From the NCBI GenBank assembly GCA_023846275.1, contig CM043875.1, positions 8,737,958 to 8,801,957 on the forward strand: DNA of 64,000 nt, in the 5' to 3' direction. The position numbers were made by a program, and so were the translations under genes. The notes beneath the pieces were generated by a model. It was given only the letters and a program-made list of their open reading frames with translations. It was not told the DNA's origin and ran no database searches. The DNA comes from Vanilla planifolia. Its lineage: Eukaryota > Streptophyta > Magnoliopsida > Asparagales > Orchidaceae. Every line of letters begins with the position of its first letter. Positions within the stretch are counted from its first letter, which is position 1. Positions 51,501 through 60,769 of the stretch are shown in pieces.

Positions 51501-54500
51501 GAGCAAATCATAACTTTCCTACATTTGAACAAAGTTGTTTCAAATCATTACTTAACTTTTTTTTTGACATTGTATCATAATTAATTTCAAAATTATTCAA
51601 ATTTCAAAATATGTGGATCAATCACCTTTCCTTTATGCAAATTATTTGAAATTGGAATGTATCTCGTGCTGAGAATGGAATGAATACTTTGGCCTTCAAA
51701 CTCAAATGAGCAAAACTATGCTTAAAAGGTTAGAACTTGAACTACTTTGGCAACAAATTTGAGGCTTTGAAGTTTACTGAGAAGCATGTTAAGAAAGATT
51801 ATTTGAATTTCTTTAAAATGAAGAGATTAGGCAACATCTATTAATAACATAGAATTCACTTCTTACCTTAATCGAGAATGAAGAGATATTTTGGAGTCGA
51901 AAAATAAAAACTACTTGGTTTAAAGAAGTGGATAAAAACACATTTTTTTTCTAGCAACAATTAACAAAAAGCAAGGTAAACTCAAAATAAATCTAATTAA
52001 GGACATCAATGGAAATTGGATAATAAAAGAGACCCACAAAGTTGATATTATTATTCATCATGTTTTGCTAACTTCCCCTTTTGTCAACACACAAATTAAT
52101 AAGTACTTGTATTGTAGAGGTGTCCTAAGAAATAAATGATTACCTCCTAAGAGATGTTACACTTGAGGAATTAAAATAAAGGAAATGAACTATCAAAGTG
52201 CTTCAGTATAGATGTTTTTAATGAGATTTTCTTCCCCTATTATTGCATATCATTATTAATGTTGCTTTAGGGGTAGCTAGAGATTTTCTGAATGGTTTTT
52301 CAATTCCATCTATTATTTAATGTTAATATTGTGCTCATTCTAAAAAAGTGAACCTATAATAATTTTCAACATCTTTGTTTGTCCAACTTTGTGGGAAAAA
52401 AGTTGACAACATATTGTTAGTAAAGGAATTGATATACTCCATCAATAGGAAGACTAAGGGAAGCAATTGTTTTTTAAAAATTAGATATCAAGAATACATT
52501 TGATACCTCATCTTGAGATTATTTGAGATAGATTTTTTAATAATTTGATTTTACTACAAACTTTATTAAAATAATCATAAATATAATAAAATGTGGTAGA
52601 TTTTTCATCACTAATAATAATAATAATAATAGGGGATACTTCTAAACATCTAGAGGTCTTAAACAGGATAATCCTTTATCTTCTCTATTATTTGCATTAA
52701 CAACTAAATCTTTAAGTAAAGAACTCAACAAAATATTCAAGTAAAGTTCAAAACTAAATGGTTCCTAGAGGTTGTTTAGAGGTAACTCATTTAAGCTATG
52801 TAGATGCTTGGATCATCTTCATGCATGCATTTAAAAGATCTATTGCAAATGTGATGTAATTCCTAAGAGAAATTCAAGATGATTCAGGTCTAAATATTAA
52901 TGCACAAAAGAGCTTTTTTATATGTGAAAAAATGGCAATTCTACAAAACTTAATTTACTTAGTAGACTAATGAGATTTAGAAGAGACAAACTCCTATTCA
53001 ACTACCTAGGTTTTACCTTAATTAAAGACAAGAAAATTGCTTTGCATTATCAATAATTAATTAATAAGTTGAACTATAGGAATGTTAGTTGGAAGTAAAT
53101 ATTACTATCCTTGAGGAGATTGATCTTGATCAAACATGTTTTAGCTTCAATACCTATTTTCACATTAATGTTTTCTAATCCACTAAAACAAATAGTCAAT
53201 CGTATTGAGCGTATGATGAAATAGTTTCTTATGAAGAGATATATCAAATGGTCACATATATTATTGGTCAAGCTGGAAAAAAATCAATTATCTAACTGAG
53301 GAGAATGTGTTGGGCTTGCAGAATTTAGATGAAATAAGGAATGCATTCAACATTAAACTACTTTGGAAGACACTCCCCATAAATTCTCTTTGTGCCAAAT
53401 TTATGACTAAATATATTAGTTAAACCAAGAAAATTAAGGCCTCCTGTACCTAGAAACACATTGAAAAATTTAAGGAATTAGATGCATCATAGTCAAGTTT
53501 TGAAACTAGATGATATATAATACTGCATACCAAATATTAATGTAAAATTTAGTTTAAAGTCAACATGGAATGTAATTGATGCAAAAGGACTAATTCTTAA
53601 ATTCAGATAGCAAATTTAGTCATTTTAAATACTTTGAAAATCATAATACTTATGTGAAGAATATTAAACAAACTACTCATATTTCTAAAATAATTGTAAA
53701 AACGTAATATTTAACTTGTATCCAAGTGTCTATTCTGTTTGCAAGAAGACACAATCAATCATGTCTTCTGTGAATATAGAAAACCTAATGAGTTTTGGTC
53801 TCATTTTGCTACAATACTCATAATTAAGAAGATGAACACCATGTATATTACATCATTGATCCAAAATTGGTGGAAATAATCAACTGTGGATAAGGACTAT
53901 AAGGAAGTTACATATCTAATTTCTTCCTTAATCTATTAGGAAATTTGGAAAGCATTAAACCTAAAGCCTTTTTTAGCAAATTGAACTTTCTACTATACCA
54001 TTATTTGGAAAGTAAAATCATTTTGTTACAACATATTTAAAAGTTTCCTACTAACTCAGTTAGATGCCTTGAACAATATCTTTGTACAATGCAGTTTGCT
54101 CTTACCATTCTCCACTATTTGACAATAAAGAATGCTAATAGTCAAGTAGAGTCCCCCTTTCAAAACTCTAAAGTTAAATATCTATGGAATATATTCGGGA
54201 CAATTTGGAACTACAAGTTATGTTGGTATTATAAGGGATTAGGTAAGTAAAATGGTTAAGGCATTTGTTACTCCAATCAATGCTATATTGTATGTAGAGG
54301 TCATTATTGTTGGTCTCTTATTAGATCTCTAGCTTTATAATAAATTAGGTCTGAGCTAAACAAATATCACTCTAGAGCTTAAGTGTAAGTCAATTTTAAA
54401 AATGATCACTAGTAAATTATCTATATTTTGATACATTAGTAATCAAATAAAAGAATAAATCAATTAGTAGTGAATTTGAATGTGCAAGTATATGTTTTTA

Positions 54501-57104
54501 ATGGAAATCATATAGTTGCAAGCTATTTTGCAACTTTGTTTGGTCGAAAGTACAAAGCATTTAATATGATTACTAGAAGATCATCAGGCATTGGAAAGGA
54601 TGAATTAAAATAAATATGTTGAAAGTCCCTTATATTAGAATTTTTAATATACTTTGTGAAAAGAATGTTGATAGTCAATTAAAAGGGTTTCTATTAGACT
54701 ATGCAAATTTCTAATCCAGAATTGAGGCATCATAGAAATTTCCACAAATTGGCTTGGATCTTCACAATCAATTTGGTACTATTATTTTGCATGAAGACAA
54801 TAATAAGTTCATGAGATTAATTGACAACATGTATAAGCTAAAGAAGACTGATCTTGACATTTGATGTTTAGTTCTTCCCATCCAACAGCAAGGATCTCTT
54901 CATAAACAATTGTTGGGAAACATTCAATCCAACCATGCAAGAGTTTAAACAACGTATTAGTACATCCTCTTCAACATACACGTTCACAATCAATTCCCCT
55001 TAGAAAACTTGGTCAACTTTCTCTATGCAAATATCATACAATATATTAAACCATTTTGTTTGGTATGTCATTATTTTTAATTGCAACATCTTCTTTTATA
55101 TAGTATGTTGCTACTTATCATGCTATTTTATCTTCGTTCTATGTCCCTTACTGTTCATGTTTGGGCACCTTCGTTCTACAATGTTTGCTCTTATTATTGC
55201 ATCTGACATGAACTCTATATGGGTGTCTATACTGTTCATATTTGAAAATCTTCATATTACGATAATGACTCTCGATTTTGCATTGGACGAGTACACTTGG
55301 TGAACGTAAAGTCAACAAAATCATGTAGCCACTCCAATGTTTCCCACATAACTGGGCAAGTACAATAAAGCACACAAATAACTATTTACTAGCTAGTTAT
55401 GATACCCTCTAGTTATTACATTAAACATATATACTTTGTGTAAGTTATTATTGCTCATATTTCAAACTCGTATGCTTCGTGGATGCATTTATTCATATTT
55501 GGATATCTTTATTCTTCGACGATGCCTCTCTATTCTACATTGAATATGTTTGCTAAGTAAACATAATGTCAATGATATCATATTGTTGTTCCAATGCATC
55601 TCACTTGACCAGCTAAGTATGTCAGATATCATCAATAACTGCTCATCCACCAACTAAATCAAGTAAAATCAAATCACTTCAAATACAACAGCTGAATCAA
55701 GTCAGATCACATCATTTGTTCAATGTAACAGTCAAGGCATGATGTAACATTTCTTATGGAATAAATATTTTTTAAAAAAAGAAAGAAACATCAAAGTTAC
55801 ATGGTTCAATCCAAGCAAGATTACATTCATAAAAAGAGCAAAAAACATCTATTATAGCTAAAGCTATAAATGCAAAATATGAACTCAAATAATAATAGAA
55901 CAATTTTACCTAAATGCACTCAATATTTTAAGCATAGAAGAATATTAATTTACAAAAAGGGAAAAATCTTTTAATCTCTCAAAAAAAAAAGCAATTCAAA
56001 GGCAATAATACATTTTCTTTTTCAAAAGAATTTTTTTGCTCATTCTTTCTTCTCATTACTTTCATAAACTCATGCTACTTATAATTTACAAATTATACAT
56101 GTTTAATATAAAAAAATCTTAAGATTATAATCGTGTTCATACTTAGCATACCATAGTTATAATTTTTTTCGACTATGATTACATATTTCACATATAAATA
56201 TATGATGAATACCATCTTCCAAATATTAACAAAGATAAACTCCATATTTGAATTCATGAAATGATGATAGATGAGCATATTTTGGGTTGAGTTTAATAAT
56301 TATGTTTCTAAATGTCTACTTGTTTCATTGAGTGGGCTAAATAATGCCTTTTATTAAATATTTTATGATTGTTTCTTTAAATGTCACAAAAATCTATCAA
56401 TACATTTTATCCCAAATTTTCTTTTTATTTTTTCATTCTTGCAAAGTAATTTTGTTTTTTTTTAACATAAACCTATTTTCAATTCTCTTTCATCACTAGA
56501 CATAAAGATGTGAAAAATTGAATCCTAAAAGTGCTTTGACTTTATCGACGACTTCTTTAGTTATTGTGTTACTACTTTTATGCAAATGGTATCTTTCAGG
56601 TTTACTGGTGGTCTGATCATGCTTTTCCAAGGAGTTGATGCTAATCAATACTGCTCTTGGTGCCATTATCTAAGTTGTGTCCCAACTTCGCTGTGGAGCT
56701 GCAATGCAGAAGCGTCTTGCATGGTACTTTTCCTACAACTTTTGACATGACTAATTAATTCTCCATTATAATCTAGAACAAAACCGTGACTTCTTTCAGA
56801 GCAGACTTAGGCCTCCTTCCCATGGCAAATTATTCCGTTATTTTTGTTTTCGACTCAAAGTTTTTGCTGTGCATTCAACAATTGTTTCAATCATATGTAT
56901 AATTGAAGATGGAGAGTGCATGTTTCACGTTAATTACTGATAATTTCCTATTGGTTATGATGCTTGAACTATTCGCAGACGTATCAAGTGGATAGCCGAG
57001 TGAACCTCACATGCATGCAGAATGGGAAAACACATATGTATAGATTAAAAGATGCAAGGGAGGACCAGATATCAGTGTTATGTTCACAGCTCTGTACTTT
57101 ATAA
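27861..57104 (+). CDS. RBL: Rhomboid-like intramembrane serine protease with a 26-kb intron
   Basis: Six coding exons: 27,861-28,162; 28,339-28,502; 29,677-29,840; 29,913-30,172; 56,600-56,723; 56,979-57,104. They total 1,140 nt (379 residues), with every junction GT-AG and phase-consistent. The product has a hydrophilic N terminus and a first membrane segment at about 44-66. The L1-loop motif '[12 protein letters not shown]' (120-131) is followed by H134 and N138. The active-site serine S186 sits in 'GASGALFG' and the catalytic histidine H238 in 'DNFAHIGGF'. A last membrane segment spans about 285-305. The Cys-rich C-terminal tail, coded only by the two distant exons, holds eight cysteines and '[17 protein letters not shown]', a hallmark of the plant RBL1-7 class. 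These enzymes cut single-span membrane proteins within the bilayer in the secretory pathway. Both catalytic residues are present. The substrate is unknown. Confidence 0.92.
29841..29912 (+). other. RBL intron 3: 72 bases, in frame, without stop codon
   Basis: The intron runs from 'aag|gtatct' to 'ttcag|ttt'. Its length is a multiple of three and its reading has no stop, so a transcript keeping it would add 24 mostly hydrophobic residues between the serine-bearing and the histidine-bearing helices. It has normal splice signals and a T-rich tail. Confidence 0.7.
30180..33000. other. Intronic AT-rich DNA with a short dispersed repeat
   Basis: No gene found. A segment near 32,160-32,340 ('gatcaaatttaggcccaata' followed by '...aacattatgtcaaattt') recurs imperfectly near 32,770-32,890 ('gtcaaattaggcccaata' ... 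'aacactatgtcgaactt'), about 590 bases later in the same orientation. This suggests a duplicated or LTR-derived piece. The rest is featureless. Confidence 0.4.
33050..33700 (+). repeat. LTR-like dispersed repeat, family C copy 1
   Basis: The stretch aligns in the same orientation with 55,790-56,300 at the other end of the RBL intron. Shared words include 'caagcacaaaacaatattaa' (33,287 region), matched by 'taagcatagaagaatattaa', then 'cactttcatgacatca', 'aatttaatataataaatctt' and the end 'catgatt..aatttgtgaaatggtcataagtgagca'. No coding. It reads like a copia-type LTR, but the ends were not fixed. Old. Confidence 0.45.
34537..36212 (-). repeat. LTR 1 (3' LTR) of the 34.5-40.8 kb element
   Basis: It begins 'tgttataaatgctagag' (sister copy 'tgtaagaaatgtgagag'), and both then have a G-run ('ggggggag'). 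It contains a degenerate minisatellite at 34,830-34,990 and an AT-rich repeat with unit words 'catattgtacaa' and 'aggcatagtattgta' at about 35,430-35,640. The end near 36,212 is approximate. Confidence 0.7.
34830..34990 (+). repeat. Degenerate minisatellite built on 'aaaagaccttacaa'
   Basis: Five or six imperfect units of about 25-30 bases, each with a version of '(a)aagaccttacaa' followed by a variable 'cattggcc'-like part. The same array is seen in the sister LTR at 39,450-39,660 and, most clearly, at 60,900-61,050. Confidence 0.6.
36213..39161 (-). other. Internal region of the LTR element, no coding seen
   Basis: About 2.9 kb of AT-rich sequence between the two LTRs. I found no capsid, protease, reverse transcriptase or integrase signature on either strand. 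The right edge carries the primer-binding-site match. A short pyrimidine-rich run follows LTR 1 near 36,217-36,226, where the polypurine tract (on the - strand) is expected. Confidence 0.55.
39162..40760 (-). repeat. LTR 2 (5' LTR) of the 34.5-40.8 kb element
   Basis: The sister of 34,537-36,212, ending 'aggttcaaca' directly against the TTAAG duplication. It carries a (TA)n run at 39,533-39,567 that is absent from LTR 1, so the microsatellite grew after insertion. Confidence 0.7.
39533..39567 (+). repeat. (TA)n microsatellite
   Basis: About 17 uninterrupted TA units inside LTR 2. Lesser (TA)n runs lie at about 257-269 and 61,661-61,681. Confidence 0.9.
41860..43030 (+). mobile_element. Ty3/gypsy remnant: gag start joined to integrase
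   Basis: A gag-type '[17 protein letters not shown]' reading at about 41,877-41,930 is followed, with most of pol absent, by integrase sequence at about 42,350-42,600 ('[19 protein letters not shown]'). Its C-terminal part at about 42,690-42,830 resembles '[22 protein letters not shown]'. The family is Ty3/gypsy. The fossil has a large internal loss and many breaks. No LTRs could be assigned with confidence. Old. Confidence 0.65.
43870..46720 (-). mobile_element. Ty3/gypsy remnant: LTR, gag and protease region on the - strand
   Basis: Two similar stretches, 43,870-44,150 and 46,430-46,680, look like parts of one LTR. Shared words are 'gaattcttttaaatt' and 'gaaattcttt'/'caaattcttct', and the first carries a - strand TATA box ('cctctatataaaggg') at about 44,115-44,130. 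Just inside the second, the - strand at about 46,402-46,384 reads 'tggtatcaaatggcttc', a tRNA-Met-type primer site. On the - strand, 46,080-45,550 then shows gag features ('NEFYPM' and a '[14 protein letters not shown]'-like run). About 45,400-45,330 resembles a zinc knuckle ('[17 protein letters not shown]'), and 45,080-44,860 an aspartic-protease-region segment. Reverse transcriptase and integrase are missing. Broken many times; old. Confidence 0.55.
44215..44520 (+). other. Cluster of CATGCA/TGCATG (RY-type) words
   Basis: In about 300 bases, seven or more copies of CATGCA or TGCATG occur, for example near 44,246, 44,295, 44,321, 44,341, 44,432 and 44,489. In this AT-rich window that density is striking. 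The block is GC-richer than its surroundings and sits in the U3 side of the putative LTR of the - strand gypsy remnant. RY elements bind B3-domain factors in seeds. Whether these do so is inference. Confidence 0.5.
47731..47846 (+). repeat. Tandem duplication, 58-bp unit x 2
   Basis: 47,731-47,788 and 47,789-47,846 differ at only two positions. The matching place in the right palindrome arm has a single, diverged version, so the duplication arose after the arms formed. Confidence 0.9.
49850..50025 (+). repeat. Degenerate tandem repeat in the right palindrome arm
   Basis: Two to three units of about 70 bases share 'ttcacaaatg.gga.aagatctca.ttgtttg' and a following 'ttat..aacaaacggtta'-like part. 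The left arm has its counterpart as repeated 'ttgagat.ttcttt.catttgt' words at about 47,960-48,140. Confidence 0.55.
50971..51640. other. Intronic AT-rich DNA, partial copy of the 34.2-34.5 kb flank
   Basis: About 51,040-51,170 resembles 34,380-34,500 in the same orientation ('gatatttaattaactt' followed by 'attgtttaa'). This points to a further dispersed repeat that pre-dates the 34.5-kb LTR insertion. Nothing else was recognised. Confidence 0.35.
51640..54650 (+). mobile_element. L1-type LINE remnant (ORF2: linker, reverse transcriptase, RNase H)
   Basis: The + strand order fits plant L1 ORF2. The pre-RT linker is at about 51,890-52,020 (a '[17 protein letters not shown]' reading, where a 'W..EGD.NT.FFH' motif is usual). 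An RT block around 52,640-52,740 reads '[19 protein letters not shown]'. A region with '[18 protein letters not shown]' lies at 52,860-52,915, and '[20 protein letters not shown]' follows at about 52,990. The C-terminal connection runs at about 53,280-53,420 ('[16 protein letters not shown]'-like). An RNase H-like start sits at about 54,190-54,310. The - strand LINE at 5.2-8.1 kb is a different, ORF1-bearing piece. Frames are interrupted many times, the endonuclease half is absent (a typical 5' truncation), and no poly(A) tail or target duplication was fixed. Not functional. Confidence 0.75.
52611..52632 (+). repeat. (AAT)n microsatellite
   Basis: Seven AAT-type units ('taataataataataataat') interrupt the LINE reverse-transcriptase region. 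Confidence 0.85.
55140..55625 (+). repeat. Imperfect tandem repeat, unit about 275 bases
   Basis: The segment at about 55,215-55,375 recurs at about 55,490-55,620. Aligned words are 'ttcatatttgaaaatcttcatattacgataatg' and its match 'ttcatatttggatatctttattcttcgacgatg' (compared in pieces), then 'gtgaacgtaaagtcaa' and 'gtaaacataatgtcaa', and 'ccactccaatgtttcc' and 'tgttccaatgcatctc'. No gene here: the two overlapping conceptual frames on opposite strands are products of the repeat. Confidence 0.55.
55740..56350 (+). repeat. LTR-like dispersed repeat, family C copy 2
   Basis: It aligns with 33,160-33,690 (see copy 1), same orientation, down to the shared end 'atttgaattcatgaaatgatgatagatgagca'-type sequence (compared in pieces). 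No coding. It lies about 250 bases before RBL exon 5. Confidence 0.45.
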
Positions 57105-57770
57105 GGCGTTTTCCAACAACTTCTGCATTATTTCCTGTCCTTGGTGATCGTTGCAACTTGGAAGTGAAGTTTTTCTTCAGCAGTATGCAGCTTACTTCTG
57201 TTCCTATTGTTAAGGAAGAGTTGGTTTACATTTTGTTCAGAACAACCTTTATCCCCCTAATTTACATATAAGATTTATATAGTATAAAAAAATAGAACCA
57301 TGGTTTTATCTCCTGTGATGGACGAGGTCTCATTCCATTTGAACCACCGTTAGTTTTCTACGTTTCGCAAGATAATTTAGAAAGACATTATGATGAATCG
57401 ATTCAGTCATAAAACCCTAGAACAACGTTAATGTTTGTCCAAAGAGGAATTTAATACACACATACAAAAGGAAAGCTTTAAAATGCATGGCAAAGAATGA
57501 TTGAGAAAAACGTCTTTGTACGTACCTCCCAGAGTTTGTCATGAGACTCTTATAATTGCACAGCAATTGAACAAAGGAGCAGTGTATCGTTAATCCAGTC
57601 TTGTGGCCAATTACACACAAACAAGCTGATTAATGCATCCCCGTTCCCTTTTCTTCCCTTCCGTTCCATATATCATCTCCCATTAAATCCCTTCCCAAAG
57701 TACCAATATACACCAATATCACAACTCCTCCAAATACGTGGTTTGATCCATTCCCCGAACTCCTCCTCCT
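57105..57770 (+). promoter_or_regulatory. RBL 3' UTR and MBD upstream region
   Basis: Only about 720 bases separate the RBL stop from the MBD start, so the RBL 3' end and the MBD promoter share this gap. A telo-box-like AAACCCTA lies at 57,412-57,419 and an ACGTG core at about 57,736-57,740. No convincing AATAAA for RBL was found; A/T-rich words near 57,260-57,300 may serve. Confidence 0.45.
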
Positions 57771-57774
57771 CCAC

Positions 57775-57782
57775 TATATAAA
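57775..57782 (+). promoter_or_regulatory. TATA box of the MBD gene (TATATAAA)
   Basis: A consensus plant TATA box, preceded by a pyrimidine patch ('ctcctcctcctcc'), lies 43 bases before the start codon. This predicts a very short leader of roughly 15-20 bases. Confidence 0.7.
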
Positions 57783-57824
57783 CCTTAACCACCCAAATAT
57801 TAATTAACAAACTAAGAATTCATA

Positions 57825-58511
57825 ATGTTCCCGGTGGAGGCGATACCGACCCAACCATTGGTCACGGTGAGCCCCTCTGCACCCGAGAGCAGCACTGCAT
57901 GCACGGTGGTCTCCTTCAACTCCAGAGTCGAGAAGTTCTTGGCCGATAGTTGGAATAACCTTATCAACATGAGGGAGAAGCCGAAAGACTTGGGCAGCAA
58001 TAACGTTGCCGAGTTGCAACCCAAAAGGAGAGGACGCCCGGTTTCAGACTTGGCTTGGCTGCCTCCCGGCTGGGAACGCTTCACCAAGATTCGATCTTCC
58101 GGGCAAACTGACACAGTAAACTCTTTACCCTAAACGTCACGTGCATCGCATGCTCACCTAATGCCTTGGCAGTTCTACAGAGAGATCGCTACAAACAGAA
58201 CGATGAGGTCGGCCTACGACGTGATAAGCTATGTGGAGTTCGGGAAGATCATACGCAAAGGTAAACAAAGGGTGAAGCCAATATTACAAGCCAAATATGG
58301 AGTGGTCAGTATCTTGTCTTTATATTTCTAATTAAATTAGCAGATCAAAAGGGTTTATTAATTTTATCATTAATTAATAAATGGCCAGAAATTTCCGAGA
58401 GAGAGGAGGAGGACGAGGGGAAATGAAAATGCTCTCGCTCCGCCGCCACCGCCGACGGGGAACGTCACAGAAACTTCTGATGATCGTCATCATCGTCAAG
58501 AGTTTAGTTAG
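57825..58511 (+). CDS. MBD: Methyl-CpG-binding-domain protein (plant MBD), small
   Basis: Exons are 57,825-58,115, 58,173-58,304 and 58,389-58,511 (546 nt, 181 residues). An alternative uses the stronger donor 'aaag|gtaaac' at 58,260/58,261 and ends at 58,426, giving 138 residues with an acidic tail. Residues 65-72 ('QPKRRGRP') contain an AT-hook-like GRP core. The MBD runs from about 75 ('DLAWLPPGWERFTKIRSSG') through 'TDTFY' to 'MRSAYDVISYVEFG' (about 121), the plant MBD5/6-like pattern in which a basic strand, S-G, an aromatic pair and an R-S motif follow each other. The stretch between S-G (92-93) and the D before the aromatic pair is about four residues shorter than in MBD5-type proteins. 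Methylated-DNA binding is therefore not assured. The longer form ends with a basic segment, five prolines and a His/Asp-rich tail. Nuclear role is inferred from the family. Confidence 0.8.
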
Positions 58512-59615
58512 TTGATATTTGATTAGTTTAAAGCGGCGAAACTTGAGTCAAATTTGTTCTAATTTAATTAGGCATTTTTATATGAGATCTTTTTGGTAAT
58601 ATTAAAAACTTGTTCCAATCATTCGCTGACATAAATTTATCACAATGTTATATTTTAAGAGCACATAAAAAATAAGCGGCAATATTTGCTAACAAAATAA
58701 AACTCCTTTCTGTCATCAATTCAAGAAATTCAAAATCAAACCTTAATAAAATTTTGATTGTTTTGAATTAAAAAAACTAAAAATATTACCACTAAATCAA
58801 GTTTTAACGGTCATCATGATAGTTTTAATTCTGTAAGAGATATTAAAAAATATTTCTATATGTTAATCTTAAAAATATGAAAACAAAAATATTAAATAAT
58901 TTTCATATCTTTTTTTGTCTCATAAAACAATTTTCTTAAATGCTCTTATTTAATTAAAAAAACCACCAAACTAAACCAAAACATAAACATGAAGTACCCA
59001 ATTGCTATGGGAAAGAGGGATAAGAGCGTAGAGGAAGCGTTCACACTTGGACTAGTGGATGCTCATCTTTGCATTACTACTTCCATAAAATACATTATTT
59101 AATCTATATGTATATTGACTTTGTGATATAAATATTTAATAATTACATAAATGTAACTTCTTATATTTTGTTTCATTTATGATGTAATACACTAATTAAA
59201 TCATCATTGAAATCTACACATTGATTGATATATATAGTATTTACCTAAAAATATTCCACTGATATTATAAATAATTTCTGGTGTTAGAAAAAAACAAGTG
59301 CATTATACACGCAATGTTCCACTGCAACTTATAATTAACCCTCTTTAATTAAAACATATGCCTACCACTCACTAATTCTTAAAATTATATAACAATTCAC
59401 TAAATCATAATATTCTACAATTACAATTTACTAACTATCAATAACTCATAATATAATACAATAACTATTCACCAACTCTTAATATAATGTAATAAAAGAT
59501 CTGAAAACTAGGTCATCTCAATCAACTATAATATTTAAAAATAAAATAAAATATAGTTGACTTTGCATTCTCTCTCTTGAAGTAAAAAATATTTAAATAT
59601 TTAGTTTAGCAAACA
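58512..59615. other. AT-rich spacer after MBD
   Basis: About 1.1 kb with no gene. The first hundred or so bases must contain the MBD 3' end. Sequence from about 59.0 kb may be decayed LTR DNA of the following copia remnant. Confidence 0.4.
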
Positions 59616-59619
59616 CCCT

Positions 59620-60500
59620 TCAAACTAGACTTTTTGAGGAGGATATAATAGCTCTTTTAGTTTCTAAAACATAGACAATTTAAGAGGCTTAATGAATATA
59701 ACACCAATTTGTTCTTCACTTTAGTTAACAAAATCAAATCCTTCCATCATTCGTGAAATCTCATAACTTCACATCTATATGCTTGATTCTTCCATGCAAA
59801 ATAGGATTCTTTCACATTTTAGTTATTGAAATATTGTTACAATAAATTAGAGCTAGTCATCCTTTGAAATAAAGCTCCTCTAGGATCTTCCTCAACCAAA
59901 CATTTTGCTAAGCACATATTGTTGTAACAATTCAATTTGTGGTTGATAAATTAACAGGTTACTTCTTTGATGATCATGAAACAACTCCTAAATCTCGTAT
60001 AAAAGTATTCAATGATGTGTGTTTTACATCATCTTAGTTTTCAGCATAATCATTGTTTGTAAAACTCAATAAATATGATCTTTCACCTTTCTTGTGAAAT
60101 AGCTCATAACTAGTTGTGCCTAGCAAAAATCAAAAGATTCTTATTGTAGCTAATAAATGTATCTCCCTTGGGCATTCTATGTCCTATTAATGAGACTTAC
60201 AATATGCATTCTATCAGATGTCACACCTATCATATATATCAAACTTTATATAATTTGTTTGTAAAGGATGCTACCAATCTTTATTCCTTCAGGATCATGA
60301 ACAAGCTTCAAGCCCACATCAATAGGAATAGTAACAGAGTTCCAATTTTTCATTTGAAAGCAATCCAAAATTCTTACAAATACAATAAAAATTTTAACAA
60401 TAGATTTCACCACTTCAATGCCCAAAAAATAATACATCGTACCAAAACCAAACATATCAAATTAAACATAATTTTTTTTAAAATTTGTCAAACATGACAA
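59620..60500 (-). mobile_element. Ty1/copia reverse transcriptase-RNase H fragment (fossil)
   Basis: The - strand at 60,455-60,246 reads as the copia RT end: 'MYYFLGIEVVKS', then 'VTIPIDVGLKLVHDPEG' and 'LYKQI'. Further on, a 'GVTSDRMHIVSLI'-like stretch (about 60,225) and, at about 59,735-59,660, an RNase H end resembling 'SEEQIGVIFIKPL' follow in the correct order. Gag, protease and integrase are not seen. It is broken in many places and old. An LTR fragment of the 34.5-kb family lies just upstream on the same strand (60.77-61.5 kb). Confidence 0.75.
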
Positions 60501-60769
60501 TCATTTCCAATGAAAATAAGATGGTTCACAAATAATCACACAATAAGAATCCTTCCTCTATCATTAGTTATAATAAACATTGTATGCTCAAAAGAACACT
60601 TTCTAAAACCTTCATTTTGTTGAGAATGTGAGCTAAATGTCCAAAATTACAGAATAAATTGTGCAAATTTGCAAACTCAAACCAATTTCATACATAAGTA
60701 ATTTAGTAGCAAAAGCCTTTTACAAATTTTAATGACTCTTATTGAAAGTTTTAGAAGTTTTTTATTTTT

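Larger units (their letters stand above)
30173..56599 (+). other. RBL: RBL intron 4, 26.4 kb, packed with transposable elements
   Basis: The donor is 'attgttgg|gtaagc' at 30,172/30,173 and the acceptor 'atctttcag|g' at 56,599/56,600. The joined codon GG|G (Gly297) restores the family sequence '[15 protein letters not shown]', which ties the two halves to one gene. The intron contains no host exon that I can see. Its contents are listed separately: LTR element with target duplications, gypsy fragments, palindrome, LINE, tandem repeat and LTR-like repeats. The TAA in the donor (30,174-30,176) is an in-frame stop for any unspliced transcript. Confidence 0.85.

Noticed and set aside
55025-55375. 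Overlapping 92- and 75-residue frames on opposite strands
   Set aside because: Explained by a tandem repeat; no similarity recognised.
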